DNA of 64,000 bases from Megalonaias nervosa (taxonomy: Eukaryota > Mollusca > Bivalvia > Unionida > Unionidae): assembly GCA_016617855.1 (NCBI GenBank), contig JAECUM010094150.1, positions 1-64,000 on the forward strand. The letters run 5' to 3'. Position numbers and translations under genes: made by a program. Below are positions 52,988 to 64,000 of the stretch, piece after piece (position 1 is the stretch's first letter; each line of letters starts with the position of its first letter). The notes under the pieces were generated by a model, which ran no database searches, was not told the origin of the DNA, and saw only the letters and a program-made list of their open reading frames with translations.

Positions 52988-55900
52988 GTATAACAAAATA
53001 TCATGTACTGCTGTTGTAAAGGTTAAAAACGTGTATTTAAAAGTTTGGTATTCGAAACATGCATTGATGGTATCTATTATGTTCAACTGAAAAGTTTGTA
53101 AAGTACATGTAGACCTTATTTACTTCAAGTACAGTTGCACAAGTTTCAGTTCCAAACCCTATGTTGCTCAATGGTTTTTTTACTATCTCTCATCTTCAAG
53201 TAATTTTTGTAAATTTTTTCATTTTCACACAATCATATCTCCTGCCATGTGATATATTCAGATCGACAAGTAATGTCCAATAAACATCAATTGTATCCCC
53301 TCCTGCATTTATTCGCAATATTCCTTTTAATCCTAGACCTATTTTCCCTTTTGTTAACACATATCGCTTGCAGGACACCATTTTAAAAAAAAATTCTATA
53401 ATCAACAGTGTGATTATGTAGATGCTTTGAGCAAAATAATATTTGCAGTTCAAAGCATCTGAGGTACTACTGTCAAGTTAGTCTGGTTCCCTAACTCCAC
53501 CAAATCTGATATGAAACCTGGATCTAAATCAAACACAGATGAGCCAATTATCATGATTTTACTGCAACAATCATATTTCTGTACCATTTGCTTTTCTTTC
53601 ATTAGTTCGTATTTAAAGTCATTTTCATAAAACTTGCAGCAAAATTGTATGGGTTGGCAGATCTGGTAGTGTACAGTTGTCGAGTTTACAATGATTGATT
53701 TGTTGGCAATGTAACCTGAAGATGGCCTAAACAAAATAACTAAGTCTGCATTGAGTGACTGGCTATTTAAAGTGTCACATTAGCTAAAGTACAACCTAGG
53801 AAATGTGCAACATACTCTATCCTTTCTGAGGTGGTTTTCTTCTGAAGTGAGTATAGCTTCTAAAGTGGCTATTTGTGCAACCTGGGCAGCTATCCCGACA
53901 ACAGGTATAGCTGAAAGGCACTTACAGCTGTAGCTTTCAAACAGTTTGTAACACTACAGTGTGAATACATGACTGAATCCACAAAAGATATTTTTTGCCA
54001 ACCTGACCAAACATTTAAAACAGAAAAGTGAAGCAAACATATAATTTGTTGTTGTTCATTTATTTGGGTACATGTAACATGTACTTTTCATGAATGTGTA
54101 TTAAATAAGGTACATATTCACATGTTGCATGGAAGATGAAGTTTTATTCACATATTTATGCATCATTTAGTTCCTTTACATGCAAGAAGTAAACAGAATA
54201 TCACACAATCAAAGTCATGCCTCACTATGTGGTAATTTTCTATTTCATAATACCAATTCCACAATGATTTGAGTAATTTCTTGTAAAACTCAAATGACTT
54301 TATTATGGTCTATTTAACAAATTTTTACAATTTACATGGCAATGCAATTACATGTAGGTAACATCTTTCAAAGACAATTGCTGCTAACATTGTGATGCAA
54401 CTCTGTACAGTAGTTATGTTCATTTCTTGGAAATACAGTTCCTAAAAGGTCATTCAATTTCAGCTAGCTTTACTCTCAATTGGAAAAAAGTATAAAAGCT
54501 GAGCCCGATATTTTTGGAACTATGAGGAATATACATAAAAACAACAACCACTACAATGAGCTAATATTTCTGGCATTCACTGACCTAAATCATAACAGTC
54601 GTACATCTACAAAATTTTTTTTTTCAACATGCACTATATATAAATGATTTTGAATAGATACAGGTACAGGAAGTATTGACAGAATATGGGGACCATGACC
54701 GTTTCAAACAAATTAGCAAGTTATAACTAAATTATTCAACTGTGATATGAAATGATTCCCAAGATGCTGAGAAAATAAATGTATGTTGACTTAATACTGT
54801 TTAGTAGTGCCAAAAAACCAGAAAAGTTTAAACTTCTGGTCTTACATCTATTTCAATGTACATACTTTCTGCAAATACCAAGATCATGCCAGCTTGAAAA
54901 AATGCACACAGAGAACTTGATCCTTTTTGAGGTATTATGCATTTCACCGAGATCAAATATCTCTCAATAGATTACACTAAGTTATTTGGGATTTTCACAT
55001 ATTTTTCATACTTTGTCTATTTTAAAGATTTTACTTTTATTTTATATACATTAAATACCTTTACTTTATTGTTATATTTTATCTTGCAGGAGTGCATGTT
55101 TGCTTTTATTTGGAAAGGTTCATCTTCCCAAATGTTAGCAACTTTTTCTTACTTTACATTTTTACAACCTAACTTGTGCTATGACTATAGCAGGTTTGTA
55201 CTGATGTGCCATTAAACTCCAAAACATACATACTAATAAATACATCGATATATACTTCTTATTTATGCCCCACCAAGATGGTGGTAAGAGCATACAATGC
55301 TACCCTTGCCCTTCTGTTCATCACACTTTAGGTTGTTCTGCATGTTGGTAATTTCATGCACTAGTGGGGCCTCCATGTTCCATGAATACATTTCAAATTG
55401 TGGAACACAATTATCCATATTGCCATATACAAGTGACTTTATAAATTTAATAATAATTATTCTATTTAATTAATTAAAAAGAGGACTATATTTGCAAAGG
55501 GGGAAAGGGGAATGTATGTCTCTGGTCTTTTTCACCAGCAACCAAAACCTGGTTGAAAGATTATGGAGCAATGGATGGGAAAGGTATAAAGTACATGTAT
55601 ATCACCTAATTTTTGTGAAGCTTAAATACTTATGACAGTTCATGTTTATTTTCTTAATAGAGTTCTCTTGAGAACATATTAGTAAATTATCACAGGACAC
55701 TGAAAATTACAATGCCAACAAGAAATCTTGATCCTGAAAAGATTTAATTTTGTTTCCTGGAGTCCCTGCAGACATTCTTATCCTGGTAAGCTACCGCAAA
55801 AAGAAAAACAGTCTGAGTGCATGATGATGATGGGTCAAAGGCTAGAGCTACAATGGCCACTGCACCAGTACTGTTTTGATAGGGAGAAGATGCATGTCCA

Positions 55901-56808
55901 TACCTTGTCTTGGTCCATTTGGTGATAGAACACAAGTTCTGTCAAATAGAGCAGTCCAGCCTGGGCACCAAACTAAAACTGCAAGAACTTAAAAAACATC
56001 TTTTCTTTGATGACAGTACTGTAAGAAAACTGATGTAATTTGCCAATGCATGTAAACAAGATATTTCTAATGGACACATGGAGAAAAAAATTTTAATATA
56101 TTCTTAATAATGTTATGTATGCTAGATGGGTAGATCATGATCAGTCTTCCTTTTATTAGTGGGGTTTTTTTTAAAAAAAACTTTCCACAGGAAATAAACT
56201 CAACATATGAACTTTATAATTTTAGCACACAAGTCCACTCTACAGAATACTATTATCTGCAACTTTCCCAGTTTATCTCCTGGTTAATGGGAATAACAGG
56301 TGGTGATTGTAAAAAGATGAATATTAACACCCAAACCAAGAATTTAATGGAAAGGGAGCATGGTAAATATTTTACAACCATTTCTTTAATATGTAATGCT
56401 AATGAAAACACATCTCATCTCAATGACACTGCTCTATTTATCACAGTAAAAGAATCCTACAAAATGGAAAGCTCTGTCCCATAATACAAGTTACTTAGCC
56501 TGAATTTATTGGTATTCAAAACTGTAACATCTGAGATATAACAGCTTGACAGACTTTTTGTATAAACAAAGAACCTTACACCACCTGGAAGTCATTCAAG
56601 TCCTCTTTCAAATGCACATGTCCAACAAATTTACACAAATGTAGCACCTCTGTTGCACCTTTGGGCTTGTCTGTAAATTATGTCCCATGGAGATGATCAT
56701 CCATAATCAATCTTACCATTACAGTGTACATAATTTGTTCTTGCATGTATATCATGATGACTTCAATCTATTTTGACAGGAACAGAAGAAAGATTTGGCC
56801 ATCAACAT
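52988..56808. other. intergenic DNA between convergent genes
   Basis: AT-rich, with a SINE-tail fragment at 55185-55245 (CTGATGTGCCATTAAACTCC). The minus-strand frames at 53196-53734 have no recognised motif. The 3' UTR of SEC24 must lie in the right part of this stretch. Nothing else could be supported. Confidence 0.45.
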
Positions 56809-56814
56809 TTTATT
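56809..56814 (-). promoter_or_regulatory. AATAAA overlapping the SEC24 stop codon
   Basis: The stop is followed directly by TAAA, so TAATAAA contains a polyadenylation hexamer sharing two bases with the stop. A second AATAAA at 56505-56510 (minus strand) is more normally placed. Use of either is unproven. Confidence 0.35.
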
Positions 56815-56927
56815 AGCTCTTCATCTGCTTCTGTAGATGCTGCAAGAATTCAAAGTAAGACATAGAAGATTCTGTCCTATCTTCAACCATGTGCTCAAAA
56901 AACTTCAAGCGATGCTTTCCATCCTCT
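56813..56927 (-). CDS. SEC24: SEC24 terminal coding exon
   Basis: Acceptor CTATTTTCAG leads into EDGKHRLKFFEHMVEDRTES, then SMSYFEFLQHLQKQMKS and a TAA stop. This matches the conserved end of SEC24A/B proteins in length and motif (VEDRTE, Y.EFL.H.QKQ). Confidence 0.93.
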
Positions 56928-59900
56928 CTGAAAATAGAACAGGAACAACAAAATTAAAATCAAACAATCACGAGAGGAAAGGCTGTTAACAAATACAATC
57001 TCCATATTTTCTTTCTAAACAACACAGAAACAAATGCATGTAAAAAGTCTTTAATGAACACTTTGCTTACCTGTAAATTATGCAACTGATTTATCATTCT
57101 TTACACATTAAAATTTTGAAATTCCATCTCTGAATGAATGCTAAGACTTGAACCGAATTAGATAAATTCTTTCTTTCAAGATACACATATATAAAGAAAC
57201 CATGTTCCATTTTCTGATTTAAATTCTTGTTACGTGCATGTGGACTGTTCTAGTACCACATACATGGAATCAAGGGTATGTAACAAAAAGATTTAATTTA
57301 AAATTCGGTACCATTTTTAATGAACTCGTTCAGTACTAAGAGTACTCTGACAAGTATTTGTTTACAGACTGTCTTCCTGGATATTATGTAAGTTTAGATG
57401 GAACAGTTCTGATATGTAACTGTTGATGTTAATAAAATTATCTTTCCAATACAAGCATGAAATGTTGCCATTCATAAGTACAAAACATTTGCAAGTGATC
57501 AATGTGAGCAAATGAATACTGAGCAACTGTTCCTGTAAATTCGCTAAATTAGCATAAGATGTTCACAAGTATCCTTCCCACAAAATCAAGATTAAATACA
57601 AAACAAAATTTTTCAGACCAGGCAAAGGTATAAATTACCTGACTAAAGTGAAAGTTGCCCCAGTTGGTCGAGAGTCTAATAAATGACTCAAAAAGTTTCT
57701 CAGCCTTTCTGACATCTCTGTTTCTAGCTCAGGCAGCTCATGCTACAAAATGACAAAATAAGATTATTCATGTAGACAGTTCTTTATGATATGCAATAAT
57801 ATTACATAAATCTTCAACTTTCAGACCCCAATAGCTTTAAAAGATGAGAACTGTTTAAACATATTCTGATATTTGACAGGCTACAAGAATTAACAATGCA
57901 ACAAATAGTAACTTTCTTCTGGCTAAGATCTTCTTGCATCAAACATCTTTTCTTGACAAAATAGCATGACATGATACAAAGTGGAATACTAGGGCTAAAC
58001 TATTAGCCAAATTACATAAAAGAAAATTTTAATTAAAAATTTAGTATACTTTTAGTAAATAAATCAACACCTTTATGACTACATGCAAAAAGGGGCACAC
58101 ATATTTTCTTTCTCTTTTCATGGCCATGCTTTTCTTTTCATTCTTTTTTCTAAGATGTAAAAAAGATTAATGCATATGTATGAAAGAATTGGAGCTAAGA
58201 GTAATGAAAGTCTCAAGGGTGAAAACAAGCCGCCATCTTTTTGTAGTGCTTAACATGAGAAATCATCTACGACTACATATAAATGTCCAAGACACGAGAT
58301 CAATGCAAAGAACTTGATGACAAAATTTAAAGCTGATGTCAACAAAACTGCCATTAAGGATGTGATACATATTTTTCCACTTCTACTCCGTAGAAAGGTA
58401 AATTAATGAATATTAATGGATTTGAAAATATAACATAAGAACAGGCATTAAAATTCTGCCATGTATACAACTGTAATCCACAAAATATCAGCATAACCAG
58501 CAAAGTTGTCCCTGGTGACAAAGCTGAATAAGTAGGGGATTCATAATGAATAAGCCACTAAAGTACTCAAACTTTATCTGATTATTTTATAAGAGAAATC
58601 TTGTTAAAAAAACAAAAAAAAAACAACAACATTAAGAACAACCTGAAGTGCATTTTGTGAAATGAATGAGGTTCTGTCAAGAGTTAACTATGTTGTATAG
58701 AAGGCACGTGCAGCAGCCAGTGTTATATTGTCAGAGATTTAATGAGATGTAAAAAGCCCAATAAAAATTCTACCAATGTCACAGTGAAATATTTGATGAA
58801 TGAAACAATAAAAGGATTTTTTAAGGTTAGGGACACCATTTTTCATGGGGATATTTACTTGTCATTTCAGATCTAGAGATAAGGGAATCCTGTTGCACTA
58901 GATAGGTTTTAGAAATGACAATGAAACTATTTAATCAAGGTTTTAATATTAGGTAACATTATTCTGATTCAGAAAATATGACATTGCAATGATAGTTTGA
59001 TGTGGCAAAATGAAAACCACAGATTATAACATGTCAAACGTATATACTTTTAATAATGCTATTGGTAAAGCTAAAGGGCCAGATTTGAGTACCATAACTG
59101 TTATCATTATTGAAAATAAATGTCCAGTGTCAACAAATTTGTACAAAAGTGCTCCAGCAAGAAATGTTTTATTGATTGGCAGGTCAATATATAATATATA
59201 TAAAATATATACTCACAAAATGAACAGAAAAGAGGATTTTGATTAGGTTCTTGAGTGATATGGAGAAAGATTGAAAGGGAATTGATAAATGGAAAGAGGC
59301 AAGGTACTATGCTCAAGCTGGAGTACATTGAAGTTTACACTTACCAGGCCATCTTCAATTGACATGAAGTTTGGTTTGTCCAATACATCCTTACAAAACT
59401 GTTCACTGATAGCACTCCCAATATACAAATACATGGCACTTCCAGTATCCATCAAGTATGCCCCATTTCTGTCAATATTTGCTGATGACAAGTGTATCAA
59501 GGGTAAAGATGGGACTTCTTCTGTCCCTTTCTTATTCAGCTCCTGGAAAATAAAAATAACACAACCTTTAGGCTTAATATTATAAAAATTACAAGATAAA
59601 ACATTTTTTGTACATAGTACAACTTTCCTGAATTCTTTTTTAAACATATACTGAACAATTTGAGAGTTAAATAAATGAAAATATTTTCATACATACAATA
59701 ATAGATACATACAGAGATAGGTATCTTTCTCTGCACAGAAAAGACAAGTCACATAATCAGCATTGTTTCCTGAATCCCAAACTGCCCCTGAGGACTAGGA
59801 TCTGAGTGATTAACTTGAAAACTGTTCATAGCCTCACCTTTATTAGGCATTACATGGAAAGTTAATACATGCAGTCAGTATGGATTTTAGGGTCTCTTCT

Positions 59901-61780
59901 TCACCCATGCAGCCCTAACACTGGACACATAACTTGGAATCCAATGAGATCCCTTCATCAAGAAAAATCACAGAAAGGTAAATTAAAATGACACAACCTT
60001 TAGGTTTAATATTATAAAAATTACAAGATAAAACATTTTTTGTACATAGCACAACTTTCCTGAATTCTTTTTTAAACAAATACTGAACAGTTTGAGAGTT
60101 AAATAAATGAAAATATTTTCATACATACAGTAATAGATACATACAGAAAAAGGTATCTTTCTCTGCACAGAAAGGACAAGTCACATAACCAGCATTGTTT
60201 CCTGAATCCCAAATTGCCCCTGAGGACTAGGATCTGATTAACTTGAAAACTGTTCATAGCCTCACTTTTATTACATGAGAAGTTAATACGTGCAGTCAGT
60301 ATGGATTCCAGGGTCTCTTCTTCACCCATGTAGCTCTAACACTGGACACGTAACTTGGAATCCAATGAGATCCCTTCACCAAGAAAAATCACACAGAAAG
60401 GTTTGCAATTTTGATTCACACTATCTGATCAACCTTGATCCTCATTAGTATGGGTAGATCTAGCTTATTATCGAACTAATCTCAAGATTTTGATGCTCCC
60501 CCTTTACAAACAAATCTGATTAAAGTCTTGTAAACAAATCCGGACTTCTAAAGTGTTCACAAGTTCAGCCAATCAGAAGCAAGATCATCTCATTAATATG
60601 TGTTGATTTCACTCACAATTGAAAAAAACATCCAAGGTAAGGATGATATTGCTATGCTGCTACTTTATGTATCCTCCGATACATGAAGTAGCGGCATAGT
60701 AATATAAACATTAATACCAAATCTGTAACCAAAATCTAATTAAAAATATGGCCTCTACAGTGTTCACAAGCTCAGCTAATCCGATGCAAAATTTACCTCA
60801 TCAATAGGTATGAATGTTGCTGATAAATGAACTCGATCAAAACCTTGATGATATAAGCTTGAATATTAAAAAAACTGATCAGCAATATGGTCTTTAGTGT
60901 TCAAAAGTTAAGCCAATCGGATGTGACATCACCTCAATAACATGCATGGCCATCATTCATAAATTAACTCCTTCAAAGTCTTCATGATGTCAGCTTAGTT
61001 TTAGTCTGAAGCTACAGAAAATGACTGATCTCTTCAGAAAGTTGGAGGAATTACATACAAAAATGCCAAAGCAGATATTTAACTCGTGGTTGAAATTCAT
61101 TCATATTTTGTTCTCAATGTCTGTCTGTCATGAGGATTTATTCCTTCAATATCAATTCGGATGTTGAACAACCAAAATTTTACCAATCTGGTAAGTAGCA
61201 CAGGGACTACCTCAGTCTCTTTCAGAATGTTAACGTTATCTGACTTGAATCAGAAAAAGCCAAAGTTGTTCCATCTGTAGCACTACAGCATACAACAAAA
61301 CATTAGTATAGGCAGTAACTCTTATAAGTATTTCCTCTATTAACTGTAATGCACAAACTTGAACTGCAAACACCAAAAATCTGGATTTCTCAATTGATCT
61401 GCAAAATATTTATGCCTGTTATGTAACAGACAGTGATATAAACACAAGAGTTCTGTGGAGCATGGTGTCTAGTCCGCTGTATCTGTATTGCATTTGCAAA
61501 ATGTTTTTAATACAATCTTAACCATGACAATGTCAATGCTGCCATCTCCAGAAAATGCTATGTCAAGCCATCCACAAATTGCAGACAATTCCAGTACATA
61601 TAGCATGGTTTGATAAATATACATTAGTTTTCCTCTTCATACCTTGTCAGTGATGTTGTGCACTGGGTAAAGATCAGGATAAAAACTCTGTATCATGCTG
61701 GCTAATGGTAGGGTCTTGCACTCTTGGAGAGCAAACACTCTGTCATCAAGTTTCACTGATGGGTTAAGTCTAAATGCCAC
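56813..61780 (-). CDS. SEC24: SEC24 COPII coat cargo-adaptor, C-terminal part (4 exons)
   Basis: Four minus-strand exons (61780-61643, 59542-59345, 57742-57639, 56927-56813) join in phase into 185 codons including the stop. SEC24 pairs with SEC23 in the inner COPII coat and selects cargo for ER-to-Golgi vesicles. The visible part covers the end of the helical domain (DDRVFALQECKTLPL, FYPDLYPVHNITD) and the gelsolin-like domain (IDRNGAYLMDTGSAMYLYIG, DVLDKPNFMSIEDG). It ends in FFEHMVEDRTESSMSYFEFL and LQHLQKQMKS. The HELPELETE and VEDRTE..YFEFL phrases fit the SEC24A/B class better than SEC24C/D. The cargo-binding N-terminal three quarters of the protein lie upstream, beyond 64000 or unrecognised. 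The paralogue letter is not settled. Confidence 0.92.
56928..57638 (-). other. SEC24 intron, nothing recognised
   Basis: A 711-bp intron between the last two coding exons, AT-rich, with no repeat found. Confidence 0.6.
57639..57742 (-). CDS. SEC24: SEC24 exon, gelsolin-like domain
   Basis: Acceptor CATTTTGTAG and donor GTAATT bound 104 nt reading HELPELETEMSERLRNFLSH, then LLDSRPTGATFTLV. It ends in phase 2, and the AG completes an Arg codon with the last exon. Confidence 0.92.
57743..59344 (-). other. SEC24 intron, nothing recognised
   Basis: A 1.6 kb intron with A-rich runs near 58600. No TIR, SINE or tandem repeat was seen. Confidence 0.5.
59345..59542 (-). CDS. SEC24: SEC24 exon, gelsolin-like domain core
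   Basis: Acceptor TATTTTCCAG and donor GTAAGT bound 66 codons. The peptide LPLIHLSSANIDRNGAYLMD, then TGSAMYLYIGSAISEQF, is the classic SEC24 gelsolin-like strand-helix block. Immediately upstream, in the intron, lies a 432-bp tandem duplication. Confidence 0.93.
59552..60403. repeat. 432-bp tandem duplication in a SEC24 intron
   Basis: ACAACCTTTAGGCTTAATAT (59561) and ACAACCTTTAGGTTTAATAT (59993) start near-identical copies that run to AGAAAAATCACAGAAAGG (59977) and AGAAAAATCACACAGAAAGG (60400). The copies differ by scattered substitutions and small deletions. Copy 1 begins 7 bp from the acceptor of the 59345-59542 exon. Confidence 0.92.
60540..60960. repeat. degenerate repeat, about 3 units
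   Basis: AAGTGTTCACAAGTTCAGCC, AGTGTTCACAAGCTCAGCTA and AGTGTTCAAAAGTTAAGCCA (60552, 60759, 60896) are each followed by AATC.GA.GCAA or GATGTGACATCACCTCA. The pattern is familiar from bivalve introns. Confidence 0.55.
61643..61780 (-). CDS. SEC24: SEC24 exon, end of helical domain
   Basis: On the minus strand an acceptor (TTTTGAAG) and a donor (GTATGA) bound 46 codons in phase 0, reading VAFRLNPSVKLDDRVFALQE, then CKTLPLASM and FYPDLYPVHNITDK. The DDR and YPDLYPVH phrases are typical of SEC24 just before the gelsolin-like domain. The next upstream exon was not recognised between 61781 and 64000. Confidence 0.88.
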
Positions 61781-62043
61781 CTTCAAAATAAAACAAACAA
61801 GAACTGTGTTTTAAGTATAATTTAGCATCACCAGTTTGGTCATGATATAGCATATTACCAAATTTGGGTGGCAATACATTTAAACATATGTAACATACAG
61901 TTAGCAGGTGATACTATACATACTGCAATACACATACTGCAAATACAGGAGTGACGATACAATACGCATTACAATAAAGACTTCTACTACAATGATATAT
62001 TGTTACACTTGCAATGCAATATGTATTGGGATCTTTCAGCAGT

Positions 62044-62258
62044 CATAGTTACTGTCGTGGGTTTAATGTCATTTTTCAGCACACTAGGCTATATATGGTG
62101 GCCATTATAACTGGTGGAGGGAGAACCTGGGAAAACTCTGGTAAGAACCATTGACCCACTGGAGACAAATGGAAAGCTTTCTCATATACCCACATTGGCC
62201 AACCTCAAGACTTGAATCCATGCAAGCAGTGATCGGTAAAGGGAAGCCACCCAGGGCC
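62044..62258 (-). mobile_element. SINE-B, copy 3, with 9-bp target duplication
   Basis: GGGTTTAATGTCATTTTTCA, GGGAAAACTCTGG and AAGCTTTCTCATATACCCAC match copies 1 and 2. TTCAGCAGT flanks it (62035-62043, 62259-62267). The tRNA head is shortened. Confidence 0.82.
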
Positions 62259-62267
62259 TTCAGCAGT

Positions 62268-63745
62268 AGTACGTGTATTGATGCAGTATAATGATGCCAA
62301 TACACATCTAGTTTTAAGAGATATGATGTGCCCTGAGACCAACTGTTGACATAGCAAAGGACATAACTTAGTAATTCCATGGCCCCAACCAGTACAACCC
62401 TTCAGCAAAAATGCTACAGAAAGTAAGGGAAGTATATATTGCGTTCTTATCAATTCTTAAATGGGTTTAAATTGGATAACAAAAAGATATAACCAAAATG
62501 TACAGTAGTTTTATGACATAACCCATGAACAGGGGTAGTACAAGGTCACAGGTTAAGAAATGTGATATTTTATTTCAAAAATACATTAAACTGGATAAGA
62601 CTTTACTGAACAATATTGATAAAAATAATAATACTCAACATCATCAAAAAGTATCCATCTTATTGACACATGGTCAAGATGCTGGGTCAAAAGTGGTAAC
62701 ATGGGAAAAAGAAGCATGGGATCATACAATACTCATGATTTGAATAAAGTTTTTTTGATATCACAGAAATAAATAAAAATGAACCAAAAAGGTGTCCTAC
62801 ATCTTGATACATGGGGACAACAGCAGTACAATGAGAAAGGGGTGTTTGGGATCATATAATACACAAAATTTTTAAAGAATAAAAATTTTTTAAAGCCCAG
62901 GAGAGAGTCAAAAACTTGTACCAAAATGTGTCCTACATATTGACCCCATGGTCCCAACCATGGGCTTGATGTAAGGGTAGGGACAGTAAAATCCATTTGG
63001 CCAATGTGATGATGAAGTTACATTCCAAATATGAAGTGAACTGGTTATGGAAATATCAATAAAGAAAAAATCTTGCACAAAGTTTTTAATCAATATGCTT
63101 CTACATCATAATTCTTGACCCCAGGGATAATCCTAAGGTGCAGGAGTGATCAAGAGAATGGGAGTATGAGTATGTGCTATTTAATTTTATGCTAGTCCAT
63201 GAATTAATGGTTTTTTTTCTAAGAGAAATAATTTTGTTAATTTGTTGAAACAAATTATCAATTTTATTTTTTTAGTCGAGAACTTTTATTCAACAGACAT
63301 TGATAACATGATGACCCAATTGTCAATCACTTAATGCAGGAGTAGAATATCAACCTGTCATACAAGAGAACCATATTCAGATCCCAAAATGAACTTAATT
63401 GTTAAAAATGAATATTTTCTGTGCACATGTATTCCAAATATGAAGTATACTCTGTAAGGGCTTTTGGAAATATAAACAAATCATCACCCAACTGCCCTAC
63501 TAAGGGAGTGAACCCAGTAGCTGGAGTGGTTACCCGAGATGGGGAGTTGTATGATACATTAAAACAAGAAATGAATCAGATAAGGGTAACTGAGAGAGAA
63601 GTGCTGGGAAAAAAAAACAAACAAAAAAAAGAAGCTCATAGACTTACAAAACATCCATGAACTCAAATGCTATATGCTCTCCATCTCTAGGTCATAAAAA
63701 GAGAACAAACGTCCATTAACTATAGGAAGTCTGACATGCTTAAGG
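62268..63745. other. SEC24 intron or upstream DNA with diverged repeats
   Basis: A phrase of the type TTGACACATGGTCAAGATGC / TTGATACATGGGGACAAC / TTGACCCCATGGTCCC recurs around 62650, 62800 and 62940, giving about 140-bp degenerate units. No SEC24 exon was recognised. Confidence 0.4.
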
Positions 63746-63747
63746 TA

Positions 63748-63888
63748 CCATATATACTTATGTGCTGGCAGATCTGGGTCTATGCAGTTTGTTAGGAGTA
63801 ATGAGTAGAACAAACTACACAGATCATGATCTGTCAGATCGGGGTCTGTATTGTTTGTAGATGGACTCGACTTGTGAGTATAGATGGC
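63748..63888. mobile_element. MITE 'CCATATATAC', copy 3 (shortened)
   Basis: It starts CCATATATACTTATGTGCTG and contains GGCAGATCTGGGTCTATGCA, GATCGGGGTCTGTATTG and GGACTCGACTTGTGAGTATA, the same blocks as copies 1 and 2. The left part is deleted. Confidence 0.65.
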
Positions 63889-64000
63889 AATATTAATATC
63901 AATAACGTTATTGAGCTCAATCACTGCAAAACATGAAAGTTTATTTAAGATACTGTTTTAACATTAGTTCAACTTTGTGAACTTGTGTGCCAAATGTTTT

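Noticed and set aside
53196..53734. Two overlapping minus-strand frames (85 and 94 codons)
   Set aside because: No family resemblance, low-complexity AT-rich composition and no consistent splice sites.
59243..59647. 134-codon minus frame as one protein
   Set aside because: Only 59345-59542 is SEC24 exon; both ends of the frame are intron read-through.
63640..63695. Possible upstream SEC24 exon (minus; DGEHIAFEFMDV before a GTAAGT)
   Set aside because: It ends in phase 2 while the exon at 61780 starts in phase 0, the peptide does not match SEC24 as I know it, and it adjoins a MITE.

Overview
The window looks like nuclear DNA of a lophotrochozoan animal, most likely a bivalve mollusc. This rests on the AT-rich composition, small exons with GT-AG borders in multi-kilobase introns, and tRNA-derived SINEs whose core (GTTTAACGCCATTTTTCAGC) and tail resemble bivalve repeats. 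It also rests on intron-filling degenerate repeats carrying AAGGTCAAGGTCACTG-type phrases. The species assignment is inference. Nothing bacterial, no CRISPR array and no operon was seen.

Two convergent protein-coding genes are supported. On the + strand, nine exons (3306 to 51250) join in one unbroken phase into the C-terminal 415 residues of a large, leucine-rich, apparently all-helical (HEAT/ARM-like) protein. The 5' part lies outside the window. I could not identify it firmly; a meiosis-inhibitor-1 (MEI1)-like protein is a weak candidate. On the - strand, four exons (61780 to 56813) encode the last 184 residues of the COPII cargo-adaptor SEC24, closest to the SEC24A/B class. The rest of that gene lies beyond 64000. 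The two stop codons are 5.6 kb apart, tail to tail.

Almost everything else is intron or intergenic DNA built from mobile elements. (1) Four copies of a ~1.25 kb TA-flanked terminal-inverted-repeat family (TIR CAGTRGTCCCCCTCTT) lie at 4050, 12225, 21327 and 30879. One of them carries a nested 1870-bp pogo/Tigger-like element, and another interrupts a DIRS-like reverse transcriptase. (2) Other TIR elements are a DDE_1 relic at 25431-27138, three small CCATATATAC MITEs and a 70-bp mini-element. (3) There are two tRNA-derived SINE families, most copies with recognisable target-site duplications. (4) Retroelement relics include LINE reverse transcriptase, DIRS-like RT, possible gag, and a Ty3/gypsy-type gag with related leader/LTR-like DNA. 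(5) hAT-like transposon coding fragments are present. (6) At least ten minisatellite arrays occur, one of them seeded from transposon coding sequence and another split by a SINE.

I found no convincing new biological system. The points most worth a second look are the nested-insertion histories, which are confirmed by empty-site and length comparisons within the window, the minisatellite derived from a transposon, and the identity of the + strand gene.
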